From the NCBI RefSeq assembly GCF_903652925.1, contig NZ_CAHLAR010000002.1, forward strand, positions 124,001 to 188,000: a stretch of DNA of 64,000 bases, written 5' to 3'. Under the pieces are notes generated by a model, which was given only the letters and a program-made list of their open reading frames with translations, was not told where the DNA came from and did no database searches. Below, piece by piece: positions 1 through 7,727 of this stretch (position 1 is the stretch's first letter; each line of letters starts with the position of its first letter). The stretch comes from Achromobacter anxifer (GTDB lineage Bacteria; Pseudomonadota; Gammaproteobacteria; Burkholderiales; Burkholderiaceae_B). The position numbers and the translations under genes are program-made.

Positions 1-240
1 GGGCGCATCCACGAGTCCTGCGCCGAGCACCAGGCCATCTTCGCCGCGCTCAAGGCGCACGACTGCGAAGGGGCCCAGGCGCTCGCCCATACACACCTGA
101 TGCGGCAGCTGGAAGCGCTGCGCGCATTGAGCCATGCGGACGCCGGCGATCCGGCGCCGTCCGATCCCATCGTCATCGAGGAGCCCGACCATGTCCGCAC
201 CCGCCAATCTCGCGCCCGCGCGCGGCGCGCGCTCGCCTGA
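1..240 (+). CDS. GntR-family regulator, FCD-domain C-terminus (partial, 5' end outside window)
   Basis: Frame 1 is open from the first base to a TGA at 238-240 (79 codons visible). The visible part contains EHQAIFAALKAHDCEGAQAL, the pattern of the last helices of the FCD ligand-binding domain of GntR regulators, followed by a short basic tail. The DNA-binding domain lies outside the window. The next gene, malonyl-CoA decarboxylase, starts inside this one (50-nt overlap), so they are probably co-transcribed. By analogy with MatR, the GntR repressor of malonate genes, it may sense malonate or malonyl-CoA; that role is inferred from context only. FadR-like regulators of other acids share this C-terminus. 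Confidence 0.75.
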   Translation, partial: GRIHESCAEHQAIFAALKAHDCEGAQALAHTHLMRQLEALRALSHADAGDPAPSDPIVIEEPDHVRTRQSRARARRALA

Positions 241-1507
241 GCCCGAGACCGAAACCGTCGACGCGGCCGCCGCCGCCGAAAGCGCCGGCCTGATGTCCCG
301 CCTGGGCCGCCTGTGGGAACGCGGCCGGCTGCCCAGCGAATCCGAAGTACGGCGCCTGTTCGAGGCGCGCCTGACCGATGTGGCCGCCAACAAGCTGGCG
401 CGCCGCTGGTGCGAACAGTACAGCGCCGCCGACGGCAAGGACCGCCGGCTGATGCTGACGGCGCTGGCGCAGGCCCGCGGCAGCTACGCGGGCGAGGGCG
501 GCGAAGGCCCGCGCCTGTTCAAGCGTTTCAATGCCCAGCCCCAGGGCCTGCGCTTCCTGGTTGCGCTGCGCGCGGACATGCTGCGCTGGCGCAAGCAGGT
601 GGCGGGCATCCAGACGCTGGACAAGGACCTCGAAAGCCTGCTGTCCGCCTGGTTCGACGTGGGCCTGCTGGAACTGCGGCCGCTGACCTGGGATTCGCCG
701 GCCTCGCTGCTGGAAAAGCTGATCCTCTACGAGGCCGTCCACGAGATCCAGTCCTGGGACGACCTGCGCCGCCGCGTGTCGCCGGACCGCCGCTGCTACG
801 CCTATTTCCATCCGCAGATGCCGGACGTGCCGCTCATCTTCGTGGAGGTGGCGTTTGCCGGCCAGATGGCCGACAACGTGCAGGTATTGCTGGACAGCAC
901 CTTGCCGCCCCAGGACCTGGATAAGGCGCGCTGGGCCATTTTCTATTCCATCTCGAACACGCAGCCCGGCCTGAAGGGCATCAGCTTCGGCAATTTCCTG
1001 CTCAAGCGCGTGGTCGAGCAGTTGCTGCACGAACTGCCCAAGCTGAAGTCCTTTGCCACGCTGTCGCCGATTCCCGGGTTCGCGGACTGGCTGGGCAAGC
1101 TGGACGCCGAAGCCGTCGAGGCCATCGTGCGCGAGGACAAGGCCCGCGCCAAGGCGCGCAAGCGCGAGGGCGTGCCGGATGGGCGGCGCTGGGGCGCGCG
1201 CCTGTCCAAGGCGGCCCAGGGCAAGGCGCCGGACGTGGTCAGGCGCGCGGGGTTCCGCCTTGCGGCCAGCTATCTCCAGTCCATGAAGAACGGGCTGCCG
1301 GTGGACGCCGTGGCGCGCTTCCACCTGGGCAACGGCGCGCGCATCGAACGGCTCAACTGGGCGGCGGATACCTCGCCCAAGGGCCTCAAGCAGTCCTGCG
1401 GCATGATGGTGAATTACCTCTACGACCTCGACGAACTGGACGACAACCTTGCCCGGCTGGGCGAGGGCAAGCCCCAGGTCAGCCGCGGCGTGGGGCGCGT
1501 GGCATAG
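191..1507 (+). CDS. matA: malonyl-CoA decarboxylase
   Basis: Converts malonyl-CoA to acetyl-CoA and CO2. The protein is 438 aa from the ATG at 191. An upstream in-frame ATG at 134 would add a low-complexity Arg/Pro/Ser stretch, so 191 is preferred. Residues up to about 30 are Ala/Glu-rich linker. The N-terminal helical domain follows, then the GNAT-like catalytic half with the family blocks FHPQMPDVPLIFVEVAF, FYSISNTQPGLKGISFGNFL, LSPIPGF and FHLGNGARIERLNW. The Ser of YSISNTQ and the His of FHLGNGA correspond to the conserved catalytic Ser/His pair of the family. It overlaps the upstream GntR gene and precedes a crotonase gene and malonyl-CoA synthetase, the MatA/MatB pairing of malonate-using bacteria. 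No peroxisomal-type tail or other fusion is seen. Confidence 0.92.
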   Translation: MSAPANLAPARGARSPEPETETVDAAAAAESAGLMSRLGRLWERGRLPSESEVRRLFEARLTDVAANKLARRWCEQYSAADGKDRRLMLTALAQARGSYAGEGGEGPRLFKRFNAQPQGLRFLVALRADMLRWRKQVAGIQTLDKDLESLLSAWFDVGLLELRPLTWDSPASLLEKLILYEAVHEIQSWDDLRRRVSPDRRCYAYFHPQMPDVPLIFVEVAFAGQMADNVQVLLDSTLPPQDLDKARWAIFYSISNTQPGLKGISFGNFLLKRVVEQLLHELPKLKSFATLSPIPGFADWLGKLDAEAVEAIVREDKARAKARKREGVPDGRRWGARLSKAAQGKAPDVVRRAGFRLAASYLQSMKNGLPVDAVARFHLGNGARIERLNWAADTSPKGLKQSCGMMVNYLYDLDELDDNLARLGEGKPQVSRGVGRVA

Positions 1508-1577
1508 GCGCCGCCCAGGCGGGGCAAGAACATAAGCACGAACACAAGCAAGAACATAAGAAAGAGGGGCAGGAGAC

Positions 1578-2369
1578 ATGACGGACAATGTGGCCGGCCG
1601 CGTGCTGCTGGAGCGCGAGGACGATCTGGCATGGGTGACGCTATCGCACCCGGGGCGTCTGAACGCGATCACGGTGGGCATGTGGCATGAACTGCGGGAC
1701 GTGTTCACGCGCATCGCGCAGGACGTTGCGGTGCGCTGCGTGATCGTGCGTGGCGAGGGCGGCAACTTCGCCGCCGGCGCGGACATCCGCGAATTCCCCG
1801 TCCAGCGCGGCGACATGGCCGGCGTGCAGCATTACCACCGCGAAGTGCTGGCGCCCGCCTTGCAGGCGGTCGCCCTGTGCCCGCAGCCGGTGGTGGCGCA
1901 GATCGAGGGCGTGTGCGTGGGCGGCGGGCTGGAGATCGCCAGCCAGTGCGATCTGCGGATCGCCGGCGAATCAGCGCGTTTCGGCGTGCCGATCAACCGC
2001 CTGGGCTTTCCCATGGCTCCCGACGAAATGAGCGGCCTGCTGGCACTGGTCGGACGCGCGGCCACCCTGGCCATCCTGCTGGAGGGCCGCGTGTTCGGCG
2101 CCGCCGAGGCGCGGGAACTGGGGCTGCTGACCCGCGTGGTTGCCGACGCGCAGGTAGCCGATGCGGCCCGGCGCAGCGCCGAGCGCATCGCGGCGGGGGC
2201 GCCGCTGGCCGCGCGCATCAACAAGCGCCTGTCGCGCAGGCTTGCCGCGGGCGGCGCCTTGACCGAAGCCGAATACCAGGATTATTTCTCTTACGCCGAC
2301 AGCCGGGACCATAAGGAGGGCGTGCGCGCCTTCCTGGCCGGCGAAGACCCTTCCTTTTCCGGAGACTAG
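1578..2369 (+). CDS. enoyl-CoA hydratase/isomerase (crotonase) family protein
   Basis: 263 aa, the usual length for a single-domain crotonase. The oxyanion-hole segments are present (GEGGNFAAGADIREF near residues 59-73 and CVGGGLEIASQCDLRIA). The first catalytic-type Glu is kept in GGGLEIA. The position normally occupied by the second Glu (PEx(x)LG) reads VPINRLG, so true hydratase chemistry is doubtful; isomerase, thioesterase or decarboxylase activity is possible. An AGGAG at 1570-1574 precedes the ATG. The gene sits between malonyl-CoA decarboxylase and malonyl-CoA synthetase, 5 nt before the latter, so it likely acts on a malonyl-CoA-related or side-product acyl-CoA. The substrate cannot be read from the sequence. 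Confidence 0.85.
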   Translation: MTDNVAGRVLLEREDDLAWVTLSHPGRLNAITVGMWHELRDVFTRIAQDVAVRCVIVRGEGGNFAAGADIREFPVQRGDMAGVQHYHREVLAPALQAVALCPQPVVAQIEGVCVGGGLEIASQCDLRIAGESARFGVPINRLGFPMAPDEMSGLLALVGRAATLAILLEGRVFGAAEARELGLLTRVVADAQVADAARRSAERIAAGAPLAARINKRLSRRLAAGGALTEAEYQDYFSYADSRDHKEGVRAFLAGEDPSFSGD

Positions 2370-2374
2370 ACAAG

Positions 2375-3916
2375 GTGAGCAACGCAAATCTATATGCTGT
2401 CCTGCAAGGCGGCTTTCCCAAAGACCGCAGCAAGGTCGCGCTGGAGACGCCCGACCTGCAATACACCTGGGATGACATCGATCGCGCCACCGCGTGCCTC
2501 GCCAATCTGCTGACCTCGCTGGACCTGCCGGCCGGATCGCGCGTGGCGGTGCAGGTCGAGAAATCGCCCGAGGCGCTGCTGTTGTATCTGGCCACGCTGC
2601 GAGCCGGCTTGGTCTACCTGCCGTTGAACACCGCCTACCGCGAATCGGAAATCGAATATTTCCTGGGCAATGCCGAGCCGGCCGTGGTGGTCTGCGCCAG
2701 CAAGAACCTGGAATGGGTGCGGCGCGCGGCCGACAAGGCTGGCACCGCGCACGTGTACACGCTGGACGAGGACCGCAGCGGCACGCTGCTGGATGCCGCC
2801 GGCGGCCTGCCGCAGACCTTCAAGACCGTCGTCAGCCAGCCCGATGACCTGGCCGCCATCCTGTACACGTCCGGCACCACCGGACGCAGCAAGGGCGCGA
2901 TGCTGTCGCACGGCAACCTGGCTGCCAACGCGCGGGTGCTGCACGACTACTGGGGCTGGCGTTCGGACGACGTGCTGCTGCACATGCTGCCCATCTTCCA
3001 CGTGCATGGCCTGTTCGTGGCCTCGCACGGCGCCTTGCTGGCCGGCGCGAAGATGATCTGGCTGCCCAAGCTGGACGCCGACCAGGCCTTGCATTACCTG
3101 CCGCGGAGCACGGTGATGATGGGCGTGCCCACCTACTATGTGCGCCTGCTGGCGGATCCGCGCTTCGACCGCAGCGTCTGCGCCAACATGCGTCTCTTCA
3201 TTTCGGGCTCCGCGCCTTTGCTGGCCGAGACCTTCTCCGACTTCCAGAAGCGCAGCGGCCACGCCATCCTGGAACGCTACGGCATGAGCGAAACCGTCAT
3301 GCTGACTTCCAACCCCTACGATCCCAAGCTGGGCGAGCGCCTGGCGGGCACCGTGGGCCGCGCCTTGCCGGGCGTGCAGGTGCGGGTGGTGGACGACGCC
3401 GGCATCGCGCTCGCGCCGGGCGAGATCGGCAACGTGCAGGTGCGCGGGCCCAACGTGTTTTCCGGTTACTGGCGCATGCCGGAAAAGACCCGCGAGGAAT
3501 TCACCGAGGACGGCTGGTTCAAGACCGGCGATGTGGGCCGCTGGGGCGGTGAGTCCGCCGGACGCGACGTGCCCGCCGACTACCTGTCCATCGTGGGCCG
3601 CAGCAAGGACCTGATCATCTCCGGCGGATACAACGTCTACCCCAAGGAAATCGAAACGCTGATCGACGACATGCCCGGCGTGGCCGAATCGGCCGTCATC
3701 GGCGTGCCGCATGCCGATTTCGGCGAAGCGGTGGTGGCGGTGGTCGTGCCCAAGGACGGCGTTGCGCTGGACGCGGCCGCCATGCAGGCCGAGCTGAAAT
3801 CGCGCATCGCCAATTTCAAGGTGCCCAAGCGCCTGCACATCATCGACCAGCTGCCGCGCAACACCATGGGCAAGGTGCAGAAGAACGTGCTGCGCGAAAC
3901 CTACAAGGCGCTTTGA
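2375..3916 (+). CDS. matB: malonyl-CoA synthetase (acyl-CoA ligase)
   Basis: ATP-dependent ligation of malonate to CoA. 513 aa from a GTG start, with GGAG at 2361-2364 ten bases upstream. The ANL adenylation core is complete: P-loop AILYTSGTTGRSKGAMLSHG, MLPIFHVHGL, ERYGMSE (A5), FKTGDVG (A7), IVGRSKDLIISGGYNVYPKE (A8 hinge) and the catalytic Lys in RNTMGKVQK near the C-terminus. The short length of about 500 aa, the phrase LERYGMSET and the malonyl-CoA decarboxylase neighbour all fit MatB. A medium-chain or methylmalonyl ligase is the alternative. A strong terminator follows at 3931, ending the transcription unit. Confidence 0.9.
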   Translation: MSNANLYAVLQGGFPKDRSKVALETPDLQYTWDDIDRATACLANLLTSLDLPAGSRVAVQVEKSPEALLLYLATLRAGLVYLPLNTAYRESEIEYFLGNAEPAVVVCASKNLEWVRRAADKAGTAHVYTLDEDRSGTLLDAAGGLPQTFKTVVSQPDDLAAILYTSGTTGRSKGAMLSHGNLAANARVLHDYWGWRSDDVLLHMLPIFHVHGLFVASHGALLAGAKMIWLPKLDADQALHYLPRSTVMMGVPTYYVRLLADPRFDRSVCANMRLFISGSAPLLAETFSDFQKRSGHAILERYGMSETVMLTSNPYDPKLGERLAGTVGRALPGVQVRVVDDAGIALAPGEIGNVQVRGPNVFSGYWRMPEKTREEFTEDGWFKTGDVGRWGGESAGRDVPADYLSIVGRSKDLIISGGYNVYPKEIETLIDDMPGVAESAVIGVPHADFGEAVVAVVVPKDGVALDAAAMQAELKSRIANFKVPKRLHIIDQLPRNTMGKVQKNVLRETYKAL

Positions 3917-3930
3917 CGTTCATGAGTCGC

Positions 3931-3960
3931 CCGCTCCCCGAGTTCCGGGGAGCGGATTTT
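3931..3960 (+). terminator. intrinsic terminator of the malonate operon
   Basis: Perfect 10-bp stem (CCGCTCCCCG at 3931-3940, CGGGGAGCGG at 3946-3955) with a 5-nt loop, followed by ATTTT. It lies 14 nt after the malonyl-CoA synthetase stop and separates that operon from the Bug receptor gene. Confidence 0.85.
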
Positions 3961-4117
3961 CCGCCGAGCGCGGTGTATCCGCGTGGCGCAAGCCACTTCC
4001 AGGAGTCCATGTCCAGATAGAACCGCCAAAGTCCCGGCAGCCCATCCATTACAAGAATTTCAAGAGACGAGACGCACACAACCGCGCCGTCCCCATGCTG
4101 CAGCAAGAGGAGACAAT

Positions 4118-5089
4118 ATGAAATACCGCACCACCGCCGCGGCCGTGTTCGCCGTGGCCGCCCTGGGCTTGAGCGGCGCCGCCGCCGCGCAATGGCCTGA
4201 ACGCCCGATCACGCTCATCGTCCCGTTCCCCGCGGGCGGGGGCACGGACACGTTTGCCCGGCCGCTGGCCCAGCAGCTGACCACCCAGCTTGGCCAGACC
4301 GTCGTCATCGACAACAAGGGCGGCGCGGGCGGCACCGTGGGCGCCGGCGTGGCGGCCAAGGCCAGGCCCGACGGCTACACCTTCTTCATGGGCGGCGCTC
4401 ACCATGCGCTGGCTCCCTCGCTGTACAAGAGCCTGAACTACAACATCCAGAAGGACTTCGTGCCGGTCGCACTGGTCGCGCAGCCGCCGCAGGTCATCGT
4501 CATCAATCCGCAAAAGCTGCCGGTGAAGACCGTGCAGGAGCTGATCGACTACGCCAAGAAGCGTCCCGGGGAAATCAACTTCGGCACGGCGGGCAAGGGC
4601 AGCACGCACCACCTCGCCGGCGAGCTGTTCGCCATGCAGACCGGCATCAAGCTGGTGGACGTGCCCTACCAGGGCGCGGGTCCGATGCTGTCGGCCCTGA
4701 TCGGCGGGCAGGTGGACCTGGCCTTCGACGGCCTGGGCTCGTCGTCCGGCCACATCCGCTCCGGCGTGATCAAGCCGCTGGCCGTGGCCGCCGCCGAGCG
4801 CTCGCAGTCGCTGCCCGACGTGCCCACCGCCGCCGAGGCCGGCGTGCCGAATTACGTGGTGTCGACCTGGTACGCGATCTGGGCGCCCGCCGGTACGCCC
4901 CAGGAAGCGGTCGACAAGATGATTGCCGAAATCACCAAGGCCCTGAACGCGCCGAAGATCAAGGAAACCTGGGCCGGCAACGGCTCCGCCGTACCCACGC
5001 TGACGGGCGCCGAATTCGGCAAGTTCGTCGACAGCGAGGTCGAGCGCTGGGCCAAGGTGGTGAAGGATTCGGGGGTTAAGCTGGATTGA
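4118..5089 (+). CDS. Bug-family tripartite tricarboxylate transporter receptor
   Basis: Periplasmic solute-binding protein of the TctC/Bug type, 323 aa. The start is the ATG at 4118 behind AAGAGGAGACAAT; a longer in-frame reading from 3983 lacks a ribosome site and would bury the signal peptide. The signal sequence is residues 1-24 (cut near AAA|AQWP). Then come the typical WPERPITLIVPFPAGGGTD ligand loop, DNKGGAGGT, and FGTAGKGSTHHLAGELF. No TctA/TctB membrane subunits are nearby, which is usual for this greatly expanded family in Alcaligenaceae. Its place after the malonate genes suggests a dicarboxylate ligand, but a terminator lies between, so the link is weak. The ligand is unknown. Confidence 0.9.
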   Translation: MKYRTTAAAVFAVAALGLSGAAAAQWPERPITLIVPFPAGGGTDTFARPLAQQLTTQLGQTVVIDNKGGAGGTVGAGVAAKARPDGYTFFMGGAHHALAPSLYKSLNYNIQKDFVPVALVAQPPQVIVINPQKLPVKTVQELIDYAKKRPGEINFGTAGKGSTHHLAGELFAMQTGIKLVDVPYQGAGPMLSALIGGQVDLAFDGLGSSSGHIRSGVIKPLAVAAAERSQSLPDVPTAAEAGVPNYVVSTWYAIWAPAGTPQEAVDKMIAEITKALNAPKIKETWAGNGSAVPTLTGAEFGKFVDSEVERWAKVVKDSGVKLD

Positions 5090-5103
5090 TGGGCTTAGGT
5101 TGG

Positions 5104-5130
5104 ACGCGCGCCGTAGGGCGCGCGTTTTTT
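5104..5130 (+). terminator. intrinsic terminator, possibly bidirectional
   Basis: CGCGCGCC (5105-5112), GTAG loop and GGCGCGCG (5117-5124) form a perfect 8-bp stem, extended by an A-T pair, followed by six T. It ends the Bug receptor transcript. The convergent aldo/keto reductase ends 3 nt beyond the T-run. Confidence 0.88.
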
Positions 5131-5132
5131 CC

Positions 5133-6089
5133 TTAGCGCCACTCGCTCGCCAGGCTCAGCTTCGCCAGCTGATCATGCGTCAGCGTCAGGCTGGCCGCCT
5201 TCACCAGTTCATCCAGTTGCGCCAGCGAGGTCGCGCTGACGATGGGCGAGGTGATGCCGGGTTGGGCGATCTGCCAGGCCAGCGCGGCCTGGGCGGGTGT
5301 GCAGCCTGCGTCCTCGGCGACTTCGTCCAGCGCTTTCAGGATGCGGTAGCCGCGGTCGTTGAGATAGGTGTCGACGATCTTGCGGCCGCGCGGGCTCTTG
5401 CCGGCGTCGGCCGGGCTGCGGTACTTGCCGCTGAGGAATCCGCTGGCCAGCGCGTAATAGTTGATCGTGCCCATCTGCTGCGTCTTCACCAGGCTTTGCA
5501 AGCCGGATTCGAAGGGCTCGCGGCGGTACAGGTTGTACTCGGGCTGGATGCTTTCGTAGCGCGGCAGGCTGTGCCGTTCGCTGGCGATCAGCGCTTCGGA
5601 CAGCCGCACCGCCGTGTAATTCGAGGCGCCGATGGCGCGCACCTTGCCGGATTCGATGTGCTTGGCGTATTCGGCCAGGGTGTCGGTCAGCGGGGTGTCC
5701 GGATCGTCCTGGTGCGACTGGTACAGGTCGATATGGTCCGTCTGCAGGCGGGCCAGAGAGGCTTCCAGCGAGCGGCGGATGTAGGCGGGCGCCAGGCCCT
5801 TGGCGTCCGGGCCCATTTCCATGCCGACCTTGGTGGCGATCAGCACGCGGTCGCGCTTGCCCGAGCGCTTGAGCCATTTGCCGATCAGGGTTTCGGATTC
5901 TCCGCCCTGGTTGCCCGGCACCCAGCGGGAGTACACGTCCGCCGTGTCGATGAAATTGAGGCCCGCATCCACCATCGCGTCCAGCAGCGAGTAGGTGCCG
6001 GCTTCGTCGACGGTCCAGCCGAAAACGTTGCCGCCGAAAGTGAGCGGGGGAATCTGCAGGCCGGAACGGCCCAATGCGCGTTTGATCAT
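5133..6089 (-). CDS. aldo/keto reductase
   Basis: NADPH-dependent carbonyl reductase, (beta/alpha)8 barrel, 318 aa from the ATG at 6089; an in-frame ATG 42 nt upstream would add a tail not typical of the family. Family blocks: LGRSGLQIPPLTFGG at the N-terminus, NFIDTADVYSRW with the catalytic Asp and Tyr, LIATKVG with the Lys, LYQSHQDDPDTPL at the His position, IGASNYTA, and the C-terminal LAWQIAQPGITSPIVSA cofactor segment. It resembles the YajO/Tas-type oxidoreductases. It is a single gene, convergent with the Bug receptor and divergent from the ABC operon at 6354. The substrate is unknown. Confidence 0.9.
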   Translation of the reverse strand: MIKRALGRSGLQIPPLTFGGNVFGWTVDEAGTYSLLDAMVDAGLNFIDTADVYSRWVPGNQGGESETLIGKWLKRSGKRDRVLIATKVGMEMGPDAKGLAPAYIRRSLEASLARLQTDHIDLYQSHQDDPDTPLTDTLAEYAKHIESGKVRAIGASNYTAVRLSEALIASERHSLPRYESIQPEYNLYRREPFESGLQSLVKTQQMGTINYYALASGFLSGKYRSPADAGKSPRGRKIVDTYLNDRGYRILKALDEVAEDAGCTPAQAALAWQIAQPGITSPIVSATSLAQLDELVKAASLTLTHDQLAKLSLASEWR

Positions 6090-6353
6090 GGTGTGGCCTC
6101 TGGATGCTGCGGTGACGTCGTCCGGTTTCAAGCGAATCCGGCCGGTGCAATTCGGGACTTTTCAGTATATTGACGCCGCTGCGCTTCGTTGCGGGGCATG
6201 TCGTTGCGGCATGCACCATTTCAGGGATTCCCCCGAAACGCTTCGGGATGACGGCAAGTTAGACTATACGGCTTTATGGCTAGTCCGGCCGGCGGGGAGC
6301 CGCCAGCGGCGCCGTAATAATGAACAAACACCAAGGGTTCAAGGAGCTTATCT

Positions 6354-7325
6354 ATGCTGATCGGAAAAAAACATTTTCTGACGGTTGGCGCCATGGCGCT
6401 GGCGATGGCTATCGCCGCGCCTGTGTCCGCGCAGCAGAAGTCCGTGGCGGTCACCGCCATCGTCGAGCATCCGGCGCTGGACGCCGTGCGTGACGGGGTG
6501 CAGGACGCCCTCAAGCAAGCCGGCTACGAGCCGGGCAAGAACCTGAAATGGCAATACCAGAGCGCCCAGGGCAACAACGGCACCGCCGCCCAGATCGCTC
6601 GCAAGTTCGTGGGCGACAAACCCGACGCCATCGTCGCGATCGCCACGCCGTCGGCCCAGGCCGTCGTCGCCGCCACCAAGGACGTGCCGGTGGTGTATTC
6701 CGCCGTGACTGATCCCGTTGCCGCCCAGCTGGTTCCCAGCATGGAAGCGTCGGGCACCAACGTGACCGGCGTGTCGGATCTGCTGGCGCTGGACAAGCAG
6801 GTCGACCTGATCAAGAAGATCGTTCCCAACGCCAAGCGCGTGGGCATCGTCTACAACCCGGGCGAGGCCAACTCGGTCGTGGTCGTCAAGAAGCTGCAGG
6901 AAATCCTGCCGAAGGCCGGCATGAGCCTGGTCGAAGCCGCCGCGCCGCGTTCCGTGGACGTGGCTTCCGCCGCCCGCAGCCTGATCGGCAAGGTCGACGT
7001 CATCTACACCAACACCGACAACAACGTCGTGTCGGCGTACGAGTCGCTGGTCAAGGTCGGCAACGACGCCAAGATCCCGCTGATCGCGTCCGACACCGAC
7101 AGCGTCAAGCGCGGCGGCATCGCCGCCCTGGGCATCAATTACCGCGACCTGGGCGTGCAGACCGGCAAGGTGGTGGTGCGCATCCTCAAGGGCGAAAAGC
7201 CCGGCGCCATCCCCTCGGAAACCAGCACCAAGCTTGAGCTGTACGTGAATCCAGGCGCCGCCGCCAAGCAAGGCGTGACGCTGTCCGACGCGCTCATCAA
7301 GTCGGCCGCGGTGGTCGTGAAGTAA
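6354..7325 (+). CDS. ABC transporter substrate-binding protein (TrpX/PF04392-like)
   Basis: Periplasmic receptor of an importer, 323 aa. The signal peptide is residues 1-26, cut after PVSA. The body shows the two-lobe type I fold of the PF04392 family: VAVTAIVEHPALDAVRDGVQ, the repeated GIVYNPGEANSVV hinge region and IPLIASDTDSVKRGGIAALG. This family partners with the small CmpB-type permease and ATPase that follow, as in streptococcal TrpXYZ. Ligands assigned to relatives include tryptophan, but the ligand here is not readable. A 402-nt gap with RNA-like structure separates it from the permease, so expression of the parts may differ. An AAGGAG precedes the start. Confidence 0.88.
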   Translation: MLIGKKHFLTVGAMALAMAIAAPVSAQQKSVAVTAIVEHPALDAVRDGVQDALKQAGYEPGKNLKWQYQSAQGNNGTAAQIARKFVGDKPDAIVAIATPSAQAVVAATKDVPVVYSAVTDPVAAQLVPSMEASGTNVTGVSDLLALDKQVDLIKKIVPNAKRVGIVYNPGEANSVVVVKKLQEILPKAGMSLVEAAAPRSVDVASAARSLIGKVDVIYTNTDNNVVSAYESLVKVGNDAKIPLIASDTDSVKRGGIAALGINYRDLGVQTGKVVVRILKGEKPGAIPSETSTKLELYVNPGAAAKQGVTLSDALIKSAAVVVK

Positions 7326-7342
7326 TAGCCAGCCGGTATACG

Positions 7343-7372
7343 CCCCGCCGCGCCTATCCGGCGCGAGCGGGG
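7343..7372 (+). terminator. GC-rich stem-loop after the receptor gene
   Basis: CCCCGCCGCGCC (7343-7354) pairs with GGCGCGAGCGGGG (7360-7372) apart from one bulged base, 5-nt loop, 17 nt after the stop codon. No T-run follows (TGCAGTCTGATTCTT). It may therefore be a partial terminator or an mRNA-stabilising hairpin that raises receptor levels over permease and ATPase, a common arrangement in ABC operons. Confidence 0.55.
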
Positions 7373-7535
7373 TGCAGTCTGATTCTTCAGTGCCTTGCCT
7401 TACCCCATGTTCTCAAGGGCAGTAGCATTCAAAAGATGCGCGCGGCCCGGCGCACTATGTGCTGGTCTCGAATGGCCTGACGGCCCGCCTTCTGGCGTTG
7501 AATCCGTCTGGCGTCTTTGCTCCCTGAATGGTCCT

Positions 7536-7673
7536 GCATGCGTTCCCGCATGCCTATGCTGCCGGCATCACCGGCCGGCATGGGGATGTTTTGGCAGGAA
7601 ACGAGGCAAAAGCGCGTGCCGGGAAACGTTTCTTGCGAAAGCTGGGGTAAAACTGACCCCGAAACGCAAGAAA
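7536..7673 (+). promoter_or_regulatory. structured leader upstream of the permease gene
   Basis: Within the 402-nt gap (7326-7727) there are three inverted repeats on the plus strand: GCATGCG-TTCC-CGCATGC (7536-7553, perfect), GCCGGC...GCCGGC (7561-7579), and a two-tier stem in which TTTCTTGCG (7629-7637) pairs with CGCAAGAAA (7665-7673) around an inner GGGGT (7644-7648)/ACCCC (7656-7660). The last ends 54 nt before the permease ATG. I match it to no known riboswitch class. It could be an attenuator, a processing site or a leader with its own promoter. Confidence 0.5.
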
Positions 7674-7727
7674 TCCGACGTTTCAACTCTTTAATATGCT
7701 CGTTTCTTACCTCATTGGATTTGACTC

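Noticed and set aside
173-1816. 547-aa frame antisense to malonyl-CoA decarboxylase
   Set aside because: High-GC shadow of a clear enzyme gene; Arg/His/Gln-rich with no family pattern.
7395-7694. 99-aa frame in the ABC operon gap
   Set aside because: Cys/Arg-rich, no ribosome site, and it spans the inverted repeats, which indicate an RNA element.
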